A stretch of DNA of 52,894 nucleotides from an uncultured Dietzia sp. (GTDB lineage: Bacteria; Actinomycetota; Actinomycetes; Mycobacteriales; Mycobacteriaceae): NCBI RefSeq assembly GCF_937873725.1, contig NZ_CALMYY010000072.1, forward strand, positions 1-52,894. Direction: 5' to 3'. Below are positions 7,479 to 16,647 of this stretch, piece by piece; the stretch's first letter is position 1, and every line of letters starts with the position of its first letter. Made by a program: the position numbers and the translations under genes. A model generated the notes under the pieces. The model did not search any database. It saw only the letters and a list, made by a program, of their open reading frames with translations, and was not told the DNA's origin.

Positions 7479-9926
7479 TCACTCGCCGCGCTCCTGCTCC
7501 CGCGCCTGCCGGAGCCGGGCGATCAGCTCCGCCGCCGGGATCTTCTCCCCGGAGACACGCTCGCGCGGAACCGGTTCGGGCTCCGGTTCAGCCTCGGGCT
7601 CGGGCTCGGGCTCAGCCTCGGGCTCCGGTTCAGCCTCGGGCTCGGGCTCGGGCTCCCGTTCGAGCACCCGGACCGGCGACACGGACCGCTCCGGCGCCGC
7701 GCCGGGGGCTTCCTCCTCGGCGGGGGACGCGGGGTCGACCTGTCCGGGATCCGCGGGGCCGCCGACACGGAGTTCGGGCTCGTCGCCGAGCTCGGCCTCA
7801 CCCAGTCCGATCCGCTCCTGGATCCGCTTCATCCACCCGGGCGCCCACCAGCAGTCGGGTCCGAGCAGCTGCATGACCGCCGGCACGAGAAGCATGCGGA
7901 TCACGGTCGCGTCGATGATCAGCGCCGCGATCATGCCGAACGCGATGTACTTCATCATGACGATCTCGGAGAACGCGAACGCCCCCGTCACCACGATGAG
8001 GATGAGCGCGGCCGAGGTGATGATCCCGCCCGTGGTGGCGACGCCGCTGCGGATGGCGTCGGCGGTCCGCGCACCGCGGGCGCGGGCCTCGACCATCCTG
8101 GAGATCAGGAACACCTCGTAGTCGGTGGACAGCCCGTAGATGATCGCCATGAGCAACACCACCACGGGCGAGGTGAGCGGCCCCGGGGTGAAGCCGAGCA
8201 GGTCCGCGCCGTGGCCGTCGACGAAGATCCACGTGAGGATCCCCAGCGTCGCGCCCAGGCCCAGCATGTTCATGATGGCGGCCTTGATCGGCAGGACGAG
8301 TGAACCGAACGCCAGGAACATGAGGATCGTGGTGGCGATCAACACGTAGAGCACGAACCACGGCAGGCCGCCGACGAGCGCGTCCACCGAGTCCGATTCC
8401 ATGGCCGGGTTGCCGCCCACGTACACCTCGGTGCCGGCCGGGATCGGGAACTTCTGCAGGTACTCGACCGTGTCGGCCGGGGCGTTGCGGTCGAGCAGGC
8501 CGGACTGGAGCACCACCACGTCGCGCCCCTGCTCGTCCTGCTGGCCGGATCGGGCGAACTGGAACGGGCCGGTGAGTCCGGGCGCGTTGTTGGCCTCGGC
8601 CCGGATCTGCGAGAGGGAGGTGCCGTCCGAGCCGATCACCACCAGCTTGACCGGGTCCGTCCGGGTGCCAGGGAAGTTCTGGTCGTACTGCTCCTGCGCG
8701 ACCCGGGTGGTGTCGTCCGGGGGCAGGTAGGTCTCGTTGATGCCGCCGAACTTCACCCCGGAGAACGGGATGATGAGCGCCACCAGGACCACCACGATGG
8801 GGACCGCGACGGCGACCGGATGCTTCATGGAGAAGTCCGCCACCCGGCCGAACAGGCCGTTCTCGACCTCCTCGCGGGTGCGATGACGCTGCAGGCGCGA
8901 GATCCCGAGCATGTCCACGCGGTGGCCCAGCAGGACCAACACCGCCGGGAGCAGCGTGACCGACAGCAGGGCGGCCAGGATGACGGCGGCGATCGCGCCG
9001 TAGGCGACCGACTTGAGGAAGGCCTGCGGGAAGACCAGCAGACCGGAGAGCGTCACGCCCACCATCACCGCCGAGAACACGACGGTGCGGCCGGCGGTGG
9101 CCACGGTCCGGCGGACGGCGGCCTCCGGTGGGTACCCCTCCGCCATCTCCTCCCGGAACCGGCTCACCACGAACAGCCCGTAGTCGATCGCCAGCCCCAG
9201 CCCGATCAGGGTGACGACGTTCTGGGAGAACGAGTTGACGGGGGTGAGCAGCGACAGCAGGTGCAGCGCGCCGAGCGACCCGAGGATCGTGAGGATGCCC
9301 ACGGCCACCGGCAGGGACGCGGCCACGACTCCGCCGAACACCACGATGAGCAGGATGAACACCAGCGGCAGCGCGATGAGTTCGGCACGCACGAGGTCGG
9401 CGTCCATCCCGTCCTGCAGGGCACCCGCGACCGGCTGCAGGCCGGCGATGTCGGTCTGGATGCCCGCGACGGGGATACGGTCCTCGACCTCCCGGAAGTT
9501 CTCGAGGATCTCCTCGTCCTCACCGGCGATCTGGATGGAGGCCACCGCGATGCCGACGTCCCTGTTGACCAGGGCCGGAGACTGGTTGAACACGAAGCTG
9601 GTCACCCCGGTGACCTGGTCGGGGAACTCGCCGCGGAGCGTCTCGAGGGAGGCCCGGATCGGGTCCTGGAAGGCCGGGTCGTCGACCGTGGTGCCGGCGG
9701 GCGCGTGGTAGGTCACCACGACGTCTCCCAGCGCGTCCCGGCCGTACGCCTCCTGCTCGAGCCGCTCGGCGGTCGCCCACCCGCTCTTCGGGTCCTCGAA
9801 GCCGCCCTGTCCGAACGGCTTGCCCAACATGCTCCCGGCGACGCTGAGCGTCGCCATGACCAGGACCAGGAACACCAGGACCAGGACGCGGCGGTGGGCG
9901 ACGAACCGCCCGAGTGAGTTGAACAC
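7479..9926 (-). CDS. mmpL3: MmpL3-type RND transporter (trehalose monomycolate exporter)
   Basis: An 815-residue inner-membrane RND-superfamily transporter. The usual MMPL layout is present: TM1 (about 13-31), periplasmic domain 1 (about 35-180), TM2-6 (183-335), TM7 (368-390), periplasmic domain 2 (392-520) and TM8-12 (521-690). The proton-relay Asp-Tyr pairs are intact: D248-Y249 in GLAIDYGLF and D602-Y603 in GLSTDYEVF. The C terminus is shorter than in M. tuberculosis and contains an EPEPEAEP repeat (about 755-795). MmpL3 exports trehalose monomycolate for the outer membrane. The trmB > NYN > mmpL3 order matches Rv0208c-Rv0207c-Rv0206c, which supports the assignment over other MmpL paralogues. 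Shared operon with the NYN gene (14-nt gap). Confidence 0.92.
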   Translation of the reverse strand: MFNSLGRFVAHRRVLVLVFLVLVMATLSVAGSMLGKPFGQGGFEDPKSGWATAERLEQEAYGRDALGDVVVTYHAPAGTTVDDPAFQDPIRASLETLRGEFPDQVTGVTSFVFNQSPALVNRDVGIAVASIQIAGEDEEILENFREVEDRIPVAGIQTDIAGLQPVAGALQDGMDADLVRAELIALPLVFILLIVVFGGVVAASLPVAVGILTILGSLGALHLLSLLTPVNSFSQNVVTLIGLGLAIDYGLFVVSRFREEMAEGYPPEAAVRRTVATAGRTVVFSAVMVGVTLSGLLVFPQAFLKSVAYGAIAAVILAALLSVTLLPAVLVLLGHRVDMLGISRLQRHRTREEVENGLFGRVADFSMKHPVAVAVPIVVVLVALIIPFSGVKFGGINETYLPPDDTTRVAQEQYDQNFPGTRTDPVKLVVIGSDGTSLSQIRAEANNAPGLTGPFQFARSGQQDEQGRDVVVLQSGLLDRNAPADTVEYLQKFPIPAGTEVYVGGNPAMESDSVDALVGGLPWFVLYVLIATTILMFLAFGSLVLPIKAAIMNMLGLGATLGILTWIFVDGHGADLLGFTPGPLTSPVVVLLMAIIYGLSTDYEVFLISRMVEARARGARTADAIRSGVATTGGIITSAALILIVVTGAFAFSEIVMMKYIAFGMIAALIIDATVIRMLLVPAVMQLLGPDCWWAPGWMKRIQERIGLGEAELGDEPELRVGGPADPGQVDPASPAEEEAPGAAPERSVSPVRVLEREPEPEPEAEPEPEAEPEPEPEAEPEPEPVPRERVSGEKIPAAELIARLRQAREQERGE

Positions 9927-9940
9927 GGGTGCGTGCGCTC

Positions 9941-10657
9941 CTAACGCGAGTTGAGCAGGGCCGAGAGCGGGCGGAGCGGCTGCAGCCAGGCACCCTCGAC
10001 GGGCAGGTTGTCGAGGCTGACCCGGGGCAGGGGCTCCCGGAACACCCCGGGGATGTCCTCCAGGTCGAGGAACGAGATCGTGTCGTGCTGGACCGCCCAG
10101 GTGGCGTGCTCACGGAAACCGATGACGGTGACCGGGATCTCGTCGGCCAGTTCCTCCAGCGGTTCGCGGAACGCCTGGCCGTCAGCCGAGGCCACCACGA
10201 CGCCGGCGAGTCGCCCGGACTCCGCCCGGAGGTCGATGTGCGCGAGCATGTCGTCGTCGACATCGGAATCCGCGCTGCTCTTGGGCTTGGCAAACACGGC
10301 GAAGCCGACGTTGCGCAGGGTCTCGACCCACGGGCGGACGTTGTCGGAGGTGCCCGGGACGATGTTCGTGAAGACCGTCGCCTCGGCCTCGAGGGTGTCG
10401 TCGGTCCGCAGCGAGAGGTCGGCGGTGTGGTCGAGCAGCCACCGACCCAGCGCGTCGAAGCGGGGGCGGTAGACGGCCGTCGGGCGGCCGCCGAGGATCG
10501 ATCCGAGTCCCATGTCGACGTTCGGTGCGTCCCAGACGAGCAGTACCATGCCCGGGGCGTCCGGGGTGTCCTCGTCCGACGTCACGTGCGCGCCCGGTCC
10601 GTCAGCTGGGGTCATCTTCTGCCGCCTCGCTCTTCGCCCGCTGGGCTCTTCGTCCAC
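9941..10657 (-). CDS. NYN domain protein (Rv0207c-like), putative RNase fold
   Basis: About 238 residues with a single NYN (PIN-like) domain. The acidic VLLVWDAPNVDMGLGS motif near residue 40 supplies the first metal-binding aspartates. Further acidic residues occur at DSDVDDDMLAHIDL (about 130-143) and VVASADGQAF. This fold in other proteins cleaves RNA, but activity of the mmpL3-linked members is unproven. It sits between trmB and mmpL3 exactly as in mycobacteria. Starts at 10657 (GTG) or 10615 (ATG) are both possible; the shorter still contains the whole domain. Confidence 0.82.
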   Translation of the reverse strand: MDEEPSGRRARRQKMTPADGPGAHVTSDEDTPDAPGMVLLVWDAPNVDMGLGSILGGRPTAVYRPRFDALGRWLLDHTADLSLRTDDTLEAEATVFTNIVPGTSDNVRPWVETLRNVGFAVFAKPKSSADSDVDDDMLAHIDLRAESGRLAGVVVASADGQAFREPLEELADEIPVTVIGFREHATWAVQHDTISFLDLEDIPGVFREPLPRVSLDNLPVEGAWLQPLRPLSALLNSR

Positions 10658-10682
10658 AGGGCTCTTCGGTCTATAAGGATGG

Positions 10683-11423
10683 TCAGTCTCTACGTCGCCA
10701 GAGGAACTCGTTGATCACGCGCTCCTCCTCCAGACCCTTGCCCTCGAACTTGGTCACGGGTCGCTCCAGGGTGAACGGTACGTGTCCGGCGTCGGTCAGT
10801 GGGTCGAGCCGCTCGAGCGCGGGTTCGGCGTCGCCCGTCGGGCCGATCCACTCCGCGTAGTCCGCGTGATCGGTGGCCACGTGCAGGACGCCGCCGGGCC
10901 GGAGCCTGGAGGCGATGAGTTGGAAGGTGCCCGATTGGAGCAGCCGCCGCTTGTGGTGCCGCGCCTTGGGCCACGGGTCCGGGAAGAACACGCGGACCCC
11001 GGTCAGGCTCGCGGGGGCGATCATGTTGGTGAGGACGTCGACGCCGTCGCCGCGGATCATCCGGACGTTGCCCAGCCCCTCGCGCACGATCATGCCCAGC
11101 AACTGGGCCAGACCCGGCTGGTAGACCTCCACCGCGATCACGTCGATGTCCGGTTCCGCCGCGGCCATCGCCGCGGTGGACGTCCCGGTCCCGGACCCGA
11201 TCTCCACGATCAGCGGCGCGGTCCGGCCGAACAGCGCCTGCTGGTCGACCACCTCGTCCGTGACGTTGCGGCCGTACGTCGGCCAGTGCTCTTCCCAGTT
11301 GCGCTGCTGCCCCGGACGCATCGTTCCCCGACGGAACCGGTAGGCCGTGACCCGCGGGAACAGACGTGCGTCGTGGTCAGGGGTCTCTCCGGCGGTGGTC
11401 CCGGGATCTTCACTCTGGTTCAC
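10683..11423 (-). CDS. trmB: tRNA (guanine-N7)-methyltransferase TrmB
   Basis: A 246-residue SAM-dependent enzyme that methylates G46 in the variable loop of tRNA. The SAM motif VEIGSGTGTSTAAMA (about 81-95) and the family signature FFPDPWPKARHHKRRL (about 160-175) are intact, followed by the HVATDHADYAEW motif. The GTG at 11423 (product MNQSEDPG) is chosen; the open frame extends far upstream but only over another gene. The start is 25-100 bp from the divergent gene at 11524. First gene of the leftward mmpL3 run, with 25 nt to the NYN gene. Confidence 0.93.
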   Translation of the reverse strand: MNQSEDPGTTAGETPDHDARLFPRVTAYRFRRGTMRPGQQRNWEEHWPTYGRNVTDEVVDQQALFGRTAPLIVEIGSGTGTSTAAMAAAEPDIDVIAVEVYQPGLAQLLGMIVREGLGNVRMIRGDGVDVLTNMIAPASLTGVRVFFPDPWPKARHHKRRLLQSGTFQLIASRLRPGGVLHVATDHADYAEWIGPTGDAEPALERLDPLTDAGHVPFTLERPVTKFEGKGLEEERVINEFLWRRRD

Positions 11424-11488
11424 CCGCCCATCATCCCGCAGTCCTCGGCCCTGCTCCGAATCCGAGGCGATGCCGACAGGGGAAGGTC

Positions 11489-11517
11489 TTGCCGCGGAGG
11501 TCCCGTCAGGCCACGAT
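11489..11517 (+). promoter_or_regulatory. Promoter with -35 TTGCCG, 17-bp spacer, -10 CACGAT
   Basis: TTGCCG (11489-11494), 17 bp, CACGAT (11512-11517), then 6 nt to the GTG at 11524. The spacing fits a housekeeping sigma promoter and a leaderless transcript for the following three-gene chain. Confidence 0.5.
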
Positions 11518-11523
11518 GACCCC

Positions 11524-12177
11524 GTGCCGACAGTGACCCGCGACACCCCCCTCCGCCGCGCGGCCGCGCCGGGCCCGGGTGCCGATCCCGCCGCGCGGGT
11601 CCGGCGGATCATCGGCTCCGCGCACGAGCACGCCGCCGGGGACCTCGAGTCCCGGGACGGGCGGGTCCTCGACCGGGCGCTCGCCCGGTTCGACGCGCCG
11701 GTCGATCTCCGCATCAGGGGCGGGCTCGGGTCGGGTCGACGCACCCTGGCCGCGGCGCTCCAGACCAGGCGCGGGTGGCACCCGGCGGTCGACGACCTCG
11801 ATGTTGTGGCCGCGCCCGGCCGACCGGCCGGGTGTCCACCCGACGTCGAGATCGTCTGCCTGCGCACGGCGCCCTGTCGGCACGAGGAGGCGTGGATTCG
11901 TCGCCCGCGCGCCCATCCCCTCCTGGTGGTGGCGACGGGGGTCGACGACGAGGACCGGCCGCGCTGGGCCGGTGGCCTGCCCGGGGTGGACGCCCGCCAC
12001 CCGTCCGACGGGTCACTCGATCCCGTGATCGCCTTCCTCGACCGCGCGCTCGACGGGCTCGGCGCCGTCCGCGCCGGCCGGCTGGAGGCGGAGTTGCACC
12101 GACTCTCGGTCCACGACGAGGTCGGGGATCTGGCGGAGGTCGCGCTGTGTGCACTCGGTGCGTCGGGACGCCCATGA
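11524..12177 (+). CDS. Hypothetical protein with degenerate P-loop, first of a dynamin-like pair
   Basis: A 217-residue soluble protein. Residues 66-74 (GGLGSGRRT) resemble a Walker A/G1 loop in which the invariant Lys-Ser/Thr is replaced by Arg-Arg. A hydrophobic strand LLVVATGVDDED later resembles a decayed TKxD region. No membrane helix. The GTG at 11524 follows a well-placed promoter. The stop overlaps the next ATG (ATGA), so the two are translationally coupled. In M. tuberculosis the equivalent slot between trmB and pckA holds Rv0209-Rv0210, also hypothetical. Function unknown; a nucleotide-binding pseudo-GTPase is my inference. Confidence 0.6.
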   Translation: MPTVTRDTPLRRAAAPGPGADPAARVRRIIGSAHEHAAGDLESRDGRVLDRALARFDAPVDLRIRGGLGSGRRTLAAALQTRRGWHPAVDDLDVVAAPGRPAGCPPDVEIVCLRTAPCRHEEAWIRRPRAHPLLVVATGVDDEDRPRWAGGLPGVDARHPSDGSLDPVIAFLDRALDGLGAVRAGRLEAELHRLSVHDEVGDLAEVALCALGASGRP

Positions 12178-13403
12178 CCGCCACCCGCACAGGCCTCACG
12201 CTCGCCGTCCTCGGGCCGCGGGACTCCGCGGTCCCCGCCGTGGCCGAGGCGCTCTCCGCGGCCGCGCGGGCCGAGGCCACCGATCGCGGACCCCGGTTCC
12301 GCGTTCTCGTGGACGCCGGGCCCGACGACCGCCCGGACGCCGCGGTCCTCGTCGTCGACGCCGTCTGTCCCATCAGGCCCGACGACCTCGAGGTCGCGCG
12401 CGGCGTGGCCGCCCGCATCCCGCTCGCGGTGGCGCTGGCCGGGCGGGCGGCGTCGTGCAGCCCGGAGGCACTCGCCGAGACCCTCGACGTGACCACCCGG
12501 CGACTGGCCGATGCGGGGGTGTCGGGGCCGGTCCGGCTGCTCGACGGTGACCCCGGTGCGGCATCCGACCTGCTCACGGTCCTGGACGGCACCGCGGGCC
12601 TCGGGGGTCGTCCCGGGCGCGCGCACCCGGCACCCGCCGCCGACCGGGCACCCGACCCCGCGACCGCCACCGTCGACTGGCTGCTCGCGCGGCGGACGGA
12701 GGCCATCACCTCCCGCTCGCAGGCACTCCGCCAGGACGTGCAGGCCTTACGCATGGAGGTGGTGCAGGATCTGCACCGTTCGGTGCGGGATCTCGGCTCG
12801 AGGGCGCGCGAGGAGTTGGCGGCGGCGCCCCGCTCCAGGGTCGACGGGATCGTCCGTGACCTGGCCGCGGACGCGGACGCCGCCGTCACCGGGACCGTCT
12901 CCCGCGCCGACCGTCGCGCCGAGTCGCTGGTGGCCCGTCACCTGGGCGCGGCCGCGCCCGCCGCGCCGCCCATCCCGGCGCCCACCGGCGGGATCATCCC
13001 GGGCCGCCCGCCGCGGAACCTCGGCGAGGAGGCCCTCGTCCTGGTGATGGGCGCGGCCGGCGGAACCGGGGTGGGGCGCATGCTCCTGTCCCCGCTCGCC
13101 GAGGTCCCCGGGGTGGCCGCCGTCGTGATCCCGTTCGCGCTGCTCTGCGGCCTGGCCCTGGGGTGGACCACCGTCTCGGTCCGCCGCACGCAGACGCTGC
13201 GGACGCACACGGTCGCCGTGGTGACCGAGCGGCTCGGTGCACTGCGCGCCGAGGTCGAACAGTCCCTCGGTGCCCGGATCCTGGCGGCGGAGTCCACCAT
13301 CACCGACGGATTCGTCCACGATCCGGGCCCCCGGGTCGGCGATCTGGAACGTCGGATCCGCCGGAACCGTCAGTCGAGACCCACCGGGAGCCCCTCCTCA
13401 TGA
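12174..13403 (+). CDS. Membrane protein with dynamin-like architecture but degenerate GTPase head
   Basis: A 409-residue protein. Residues 1-145 look like a worn GTPase head: LTLAVLGPRDSAVP where a P-loop would be, and AAVLVVDAVCPIRPDDLEV, which resembles the G3/switch region of bacterial dynamins. Residues about 160-265 are a long charged helical region (tryptic coiled-coil pattern around SQALRQDVQALRMEV). Two hydrophobic helices at about 287-325 would form a membrane paddle or hairpin, and about 330-400 is another helical bundle ending DLERRIRRNRQ. Head-stalk-paddle-stalk is the order of bacterial dynamin-like proteins. Start ATG 12174 overlaps the previous stop. A plain two-helix membrane protein is the conservative alternative. 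Confidence 0.6.
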   Translation: MTATRTGLTLAVLGPRDSAVPAVAEALSAAARAEATDRGPRFRVLVDAGPDDRPDAAVLVVDAVCPIRPDDLEVARGVAARIPLAVALAGRAASCSPEALAETLDVTTRRLADAGVSGPVRLLDGDPGAASDLLTVLDGTAGLGGRPGRAHPAPAADRAPDPATATVDWLLARRTEAITSRSQALRQDVQALRMEVVQDLHRSVRDLGSRAREELAAAPRSRVDGIVRDLAADADAAVTGTVSRADRRAESLVARHLGAAAPAAPPIPAPTGGIIPGRPPRNLGEEALVLVMGAAGGTGVGRMLLSPLAEVPGVAAVVIPFALLCGLALGWTTVSVRRTQTLRTHTVAVVTERLGALRAEVEQSLGARILAAESTITDGFVHDPGPRVGDLERRIRRNRQSRPTGSPSS

Positions 13404-13813
13404 CCGACCCCTTCTTCGGCGCCGACCCCTCGGACCACGCGGCGGCGCCGGACGTCTGCGGACTCGACGACGCCCCTCTGGCCGAGCCCTCCTCCCTGGG
13501 CCTCCACGTGCCGGTCGGCGAGGACGTGCTCGACCTCGGCGCGCCGGAGGCGGACCTCGACGGTGACGGATTCATGGAGGCCGTCACCCGGGGGGACGTC
13601 AGGGGGCTGACCGTCTATACGGATGTCGACGGCGACGGGACCGTGGACCACGTCTCGACGGTCCGCTTCGACGGCAGCTACGACTCGTGGCGCCTCGCCA
13701 ACCCGGCGGAGGGAGTCCCCTTCGGCGGCTTCACGAACGAGCCCGGTCCCGGGTCCCCGGACTCGGTGCCGACGCCGGCCCGGTGGGAACGCATCGACCA
13801 CGGACACATCTGA
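13400..13813 (+). CDS. Small acidic protein with DxDxDG calcium-loop-like motifs (DUF6802-like)
   Basis: A 137-residue acidic protein without signal peptide. Two DxDGDG-type loops (ADLDGDGFMEAV near 50-61 and TDVDGDGTVDHV near 75-86) resemble EF-hand or dockerin calcium-binding loops; between and after them are beta-strand-like segments, and it ends with FDGSYDSWRLANP and a flexible tail. The arrangement resembles the DUF6802 family of Mycobacteriales, recalled rather than searched. The ATG at 13400 overlaps the preceding stop by 4 bp, making it the third gene of the chain. Confidence 0.65.
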   Translation: MTDPFFGADPSDHAAAPDVCGLDDAPLAEPSSLGLHVPVGEDVLDLGAPEADLDGDGFMEAVTRGDVRGLTVYTDVDGDGTVDHVSTVRFDGSYDSWRLANPAEGVPFGGFTNEPGPGSPDSVPTPARWERIDHGHI

Positions 13814-13925
13814 AACCTGAGGGCCCGCTCACGTCGGGGCCTCGAATGGGGGCGTGAACGCGGCGCACCCACCGGGTTGACGATAGTGTGTGAGGGACAC
13901 CATGCACCACGCGCGAGGAGCTGTG

Positions 13926-15752
13926 ATGACCACCACCACCATTCCCGGCCTCGAGGGTCAGGCGCCAACCGATCACGCGGAGATGCTCGCGTGGATCGCG
14001 GAGGTCGCCGAACTCACCCAGCCGGACCGGGTCGTCTTTGCGGACGGCTCCGCCGCGGAGTGGGACCGTCTCACGGCCGAGATGGTGGCCTCCGGGACCT
14101 TCGTCAAGCTCGACGAGGCGAAGAAGCCCAACTCGTTCCTGGCCCAGTCCGATCCGAAGGACGTGGCCCGGGTCGAGTCCCGGACGTTCATCTGCTCGGC
14201 GAACGAGGAGGACGCCGGCCCCACCAACAACTGGCGGGACCCCGACGTCATGCGCGGCGAGATGACCGATCTGTTCCGCGGCAGCATGCGCGGCCGCACG
14301 ATGTACGTGGTCCCGTACTGCATGGGCCCGCTCGACGCCGAGGACCCCAAGCTCGGGATCGAGCTCACCGACTCCGCCTACGTCGTGACCTCCATGAAGA
14401 TCATGACCCGGATGGGGGCCGCCGCGCTCGAGAAGATCGGCGGCGCGGGCGAGTACGTCAAGGGCCTCCACTCGGTGGGTGCCCCGCTGGCCGAGGGCCA
14501 GAAGGACGTCCCGTGGCCGTGCAACGAGGACAAGTACATCACCCACTTCCCCGAGACCCGGGAGATCTGGTCCTACGGTTCCGGGTACGGCGGCAATGCC
14601 CTCCTGGGCAAGAAGTGCTTCGCTCTCCGCATCGCCTCCGCCATGGCACGTGACGAGGGCTGGATGGCCGAGCACATGCTCATCCTCAAGCTCATCTCGC
14701 CGGCGGGCGAGGAGCACTTCATCGCCGCCGCCTTCCCGTCTGCCTGCGGAAAGACCAACCTCGCGATGCTGCAGCCCACCATCGAGGGGTGGCGCGCGGA
14801 GGTCATCGGCGACGACATCGCGTGGATGCGATTCGGTGCGGACGGCCGCCTCTACGCGGTCAACCCCGAGTTCGGCTTCTTCGGCGTCGCCCCGGGCACC
14901 AACTACTCGTCCAACCCCAACGCCATGAAGACGCTGGAGCCGGGCAACGCCATCTACACCAACGTGGCGCTGACCGACGACGGCGACGTGTGGTGGGAGG
15001 GACTCGAGGGCACGCCGGATCACCTCATCGACTGGCTCGGAAACGACTGGACCCCGGCCGGCGACGGCGGGGCCGGCAACGCCGCGCACCCCAACTCGCG
15101 GTACTGCGTGCCGATCGACCAGTGCCCGGTCACCGCCCCCGAGTTCAACTCGCCGGAGGGTGTGCCGATCTCGGCGATCCTGTTCGGCGGCCGCCGGGCG
15201 GACACCGTCCCGCTGGTGAGCGAGGCCTACTCCTGGAACCACGGCGTCTACATCGGCGCCACCCTCTCCTCCGGCCAGACCGCCGCCGCCGAGGGCAAGG
15301 TCGGGGCGGTCCGCCGCGACCCGATGGCCATGCTGCCGTTCATCGGCTACAACGTCGGCGACTACTTCCAGCACTGGGTGGACATGGGCGCCCGTGGCGG
15401 CGACTCGATGCCCAAGATCTTCCTGGTGAACTGGTTCCGCAAGGGCGCCGACGGACGCTTCCTGTGGCCGGGCTTCGGCGACAACAGCCGGGTCCTCAAG
15501 TGGATCGTGGACCGCATCGAGGGCCGCGTCGAGGGCGACGAGACGGCTGCCGGGCTGACCGCGCGCGCCGCCGACATCGACATGACCGGCCTCGACACCG
15601 CGCTCCAGGACGTCGAAGCCGCCCTCGCCGTGGATCCCGAGGAGTGGCGTCGCGAACTCCCGCTCATCGCCGACTGGCTCGAGTTCTGCGGCCCCAAGGT
15701 GCCGGCCGAGGTCCACGAGCAGTTCGCCGCGCTCAAGGAGCGCCTGGGCTGA
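13926..15752 (+). CDS. pckG: Phosphoenolpyruvate carboxykinase (GTP)
   Basis: A 608-residue cytosolic enzyme converting oxaloacetate and GTP to PEP, GDP and CO2 in gluconeogenesis. The GTP-type P-loop [11 protein letters not shown] spans 271-281 with the reactive C274; the kinase-2/metal motif [11 protein letters not shown] is at 294-304; the substrate loop region [10 protein letters not shown] is at 217-226. The length matches the family. ATG 13926 is chosen because GAGGAG (13915-13920) lies 5 nt upstream; a TTGACG and a GATAGT-like box around 13877-13888 could be the promoter. Followed by a strong terminator. The position two genes after trmB matches mycobacterial pckA. Confidence 0.97.
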   Translation: MTTTTIPGLEGQAPTDHAEMLAWIAEVAELTQPDRVVFADGSAAEWDRLTAEMVASGTFVKLDEAKKPNSFLAQSDPKDVARVESRTFICSANEEDAGPTNNWRDPDVMRGEMTDLFRGSMRGRTMYVVPYCMGPLDAEDPKLGIELTDSAYVVTSMKIMTRMGAAALEKIGGAGEYVKGLHSVGAPLAEGQKDVPWPCNEDKYITHFPETREIWSYGSGYGGNALLGKKCFALRIASAMARDEGWMAEHMLILKLISPAGEEHFIAAAFPSACGKTNLAMLQPTIEGWRAEVIGDDIAWMRFGADGRLYAVNPEFGFFGVAPGTNYSSNPNAMKTLEPGNAIYTNVALTDDGDVWWEGLEGTPDHLIDWLGNDWTPAGDGGAGNAAHPNSRYCVPIDQCPVTAPEFNSPEGVPISAILFGGRRADTVPLVSEAYSWNHGVYIGATLSSGQTAAAEGKVGAVRRDPMAMLPFIGYNVGDYFQHWVDMGARGGDSMPKIFLVNWFRKGADGRFLWPGFGDNSRVLKWIVDRIEGRVEGDETAAGLTARAADIDMTGLDTALQDVEAALAVDPEEWRRELPLIADWLEFCGPKVPAEVHEQFAALKERLG

Positions 15753-15776
15753 CTCCGTTCGGCTCCGCGGGATCCC

Positions 15777-15814
15777 GCAGACGGGCCGCGCCCCCCTGGG
15801 CGCGGCCCGTCTGC
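15777..15814 (+). terminator. Intrinsic terminator-like hairpin after pckG
   Basis: A perfect 16-bp stem (15777-15792 with 15799-15814) around a 6-nt loop, entirely GC-rich apart from the outer pairs, 24 nt after the pckG stop. There is no U-tract, as is usual in actinobacteria. Confidence 0.8.
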
Positions 15815-15909
15815 CACCACCGCGGGAGGGACGCTCTTCACTACGTCGTCGATTGATGCGACAGTGGGTGGGGACATCCGCGCGTCATCGACTAATGGGG
15901 AGAACGGGT

Positions 15910-16647
15910 ATGAGGCTCACCACCCTCGGGATCATGACCCTCCCCGTGGTGGTCGGCGGCCTGGCCATCGCCGCCGCGGTGGTCGTGAACAGCCCCCCGG
16001 AGTCCCCCGCCCCCTCCCCGGGCGGCACCGTCGACGGGCCCACGAGAACCGGACCGGACGGCGACGGGGGCGACGGCGGCACCGAGATCGAGGGCACGCG
16101 GCCGCACCTGACGGTCCGCGACGGCGCCTCCACGGTCTATCTCCCCGGGTCGATTTCCGGGTTCCTCTCCCTCCTGCCGCCTCCGACGCCGGAACTCCCG
16201 CCTCTCACGCCCCTGGCGGACGTGCCCCGGCAGACCGGGGAGCCCGGCCGGAGGTCGGGCGACTTCCCGCCCGTCGACGCCCCGCTCTCCGGGATCCCCG
16301 CACCCGGTCTCCCCCCGTCGACCCCTTCCGATGAGCCCGACGTGGCACCCCTGCCCGACGAGACGGCCACACCGGGGCCCACCGCGCCCTCCGCACCCAC
16401 CGCCATGGTCAAGCTGTTCCCCTCCCGGCCGCCCACGGCCGAGCATCCCGAGTCCACACAACCGGAGTCGGACACCGCGTCGCCGATGCGCGTCGACGCG
16501 GACCGCTCCGGGGGTGACGCACCGCCGCCCCACGCGGCGGACAGGGGCCGTCCCGACCACGCGGACACCACCGGACCCCCGCCGCACGCCTCCGCCCGAA
16601 CGCACGATCAGGGCCGCGGTTCGGACGACCGACCACCACCGAGGTGA
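15910..16647 (+). CDS. Proline-rich membrane-anchored or secreted protein upstream of the histidine kinase
   Basis: A 245-residue protein. MRLTTLGIMTLPVVVGGLAIAAAVVV is an N-terminal signal anchor or signal peptide. The remainder is very rich in Pro, Thr, Asp and Gly without a folded domain, apart from a short HLTVRDGASTVYLPGS segment near residues 62-77. The ATG at 15910 has a GGGGAG sequence at 15897-15902; longer frames starting at 15856 lack this. The stop overlaps the kinase GTG (GTGA at 16644-16647). It could be an extracytoplasmic accessory to the sensor kinase; this is inferred from coupling only. Confidence 0.6.
   Translation: MRLTTLGIMTLPVVVGGLAIAAAVVVNSPPESPAPSPGGTVDGPTRTGPDGDGGDGGTEIEGTRPHLTVRDGASTVYLPGSISGFLSLLPPPTPELPPLTPLADVPRQTGEPGRRSGDFPPVDAPLSGIPAPGLPPSTPSDEPDVAPLPDETATPGPTAPSAPTAMVKLFPSRPPTAEHPESTQPESDTASPMRVDADRSGGDAPPPHAADRGRPDHADTTGPPPHASARTHDQGRGSDDRPPPR

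Noticed and set aside
7570..7665. Tandem repeat as a separate element
   Set aside because: It is the EPEPEAEP-coding tail of mmpL3, in frame and within the gene.
10683..12626. 647-codon frame containing trmB as a fusion protein
   Set aside because: Only the last 246 codons match TrmB; the upstream part is antisense to the 11524-13403 genes.
13731..15716. A 661-codon open frame antisense to pckG, and similar long frames opposite most genes
   Set aside because: They follow from very high GC content and the third-position G/C bias of the real genes; their products are Arg/His/Gly-rich with no domain.
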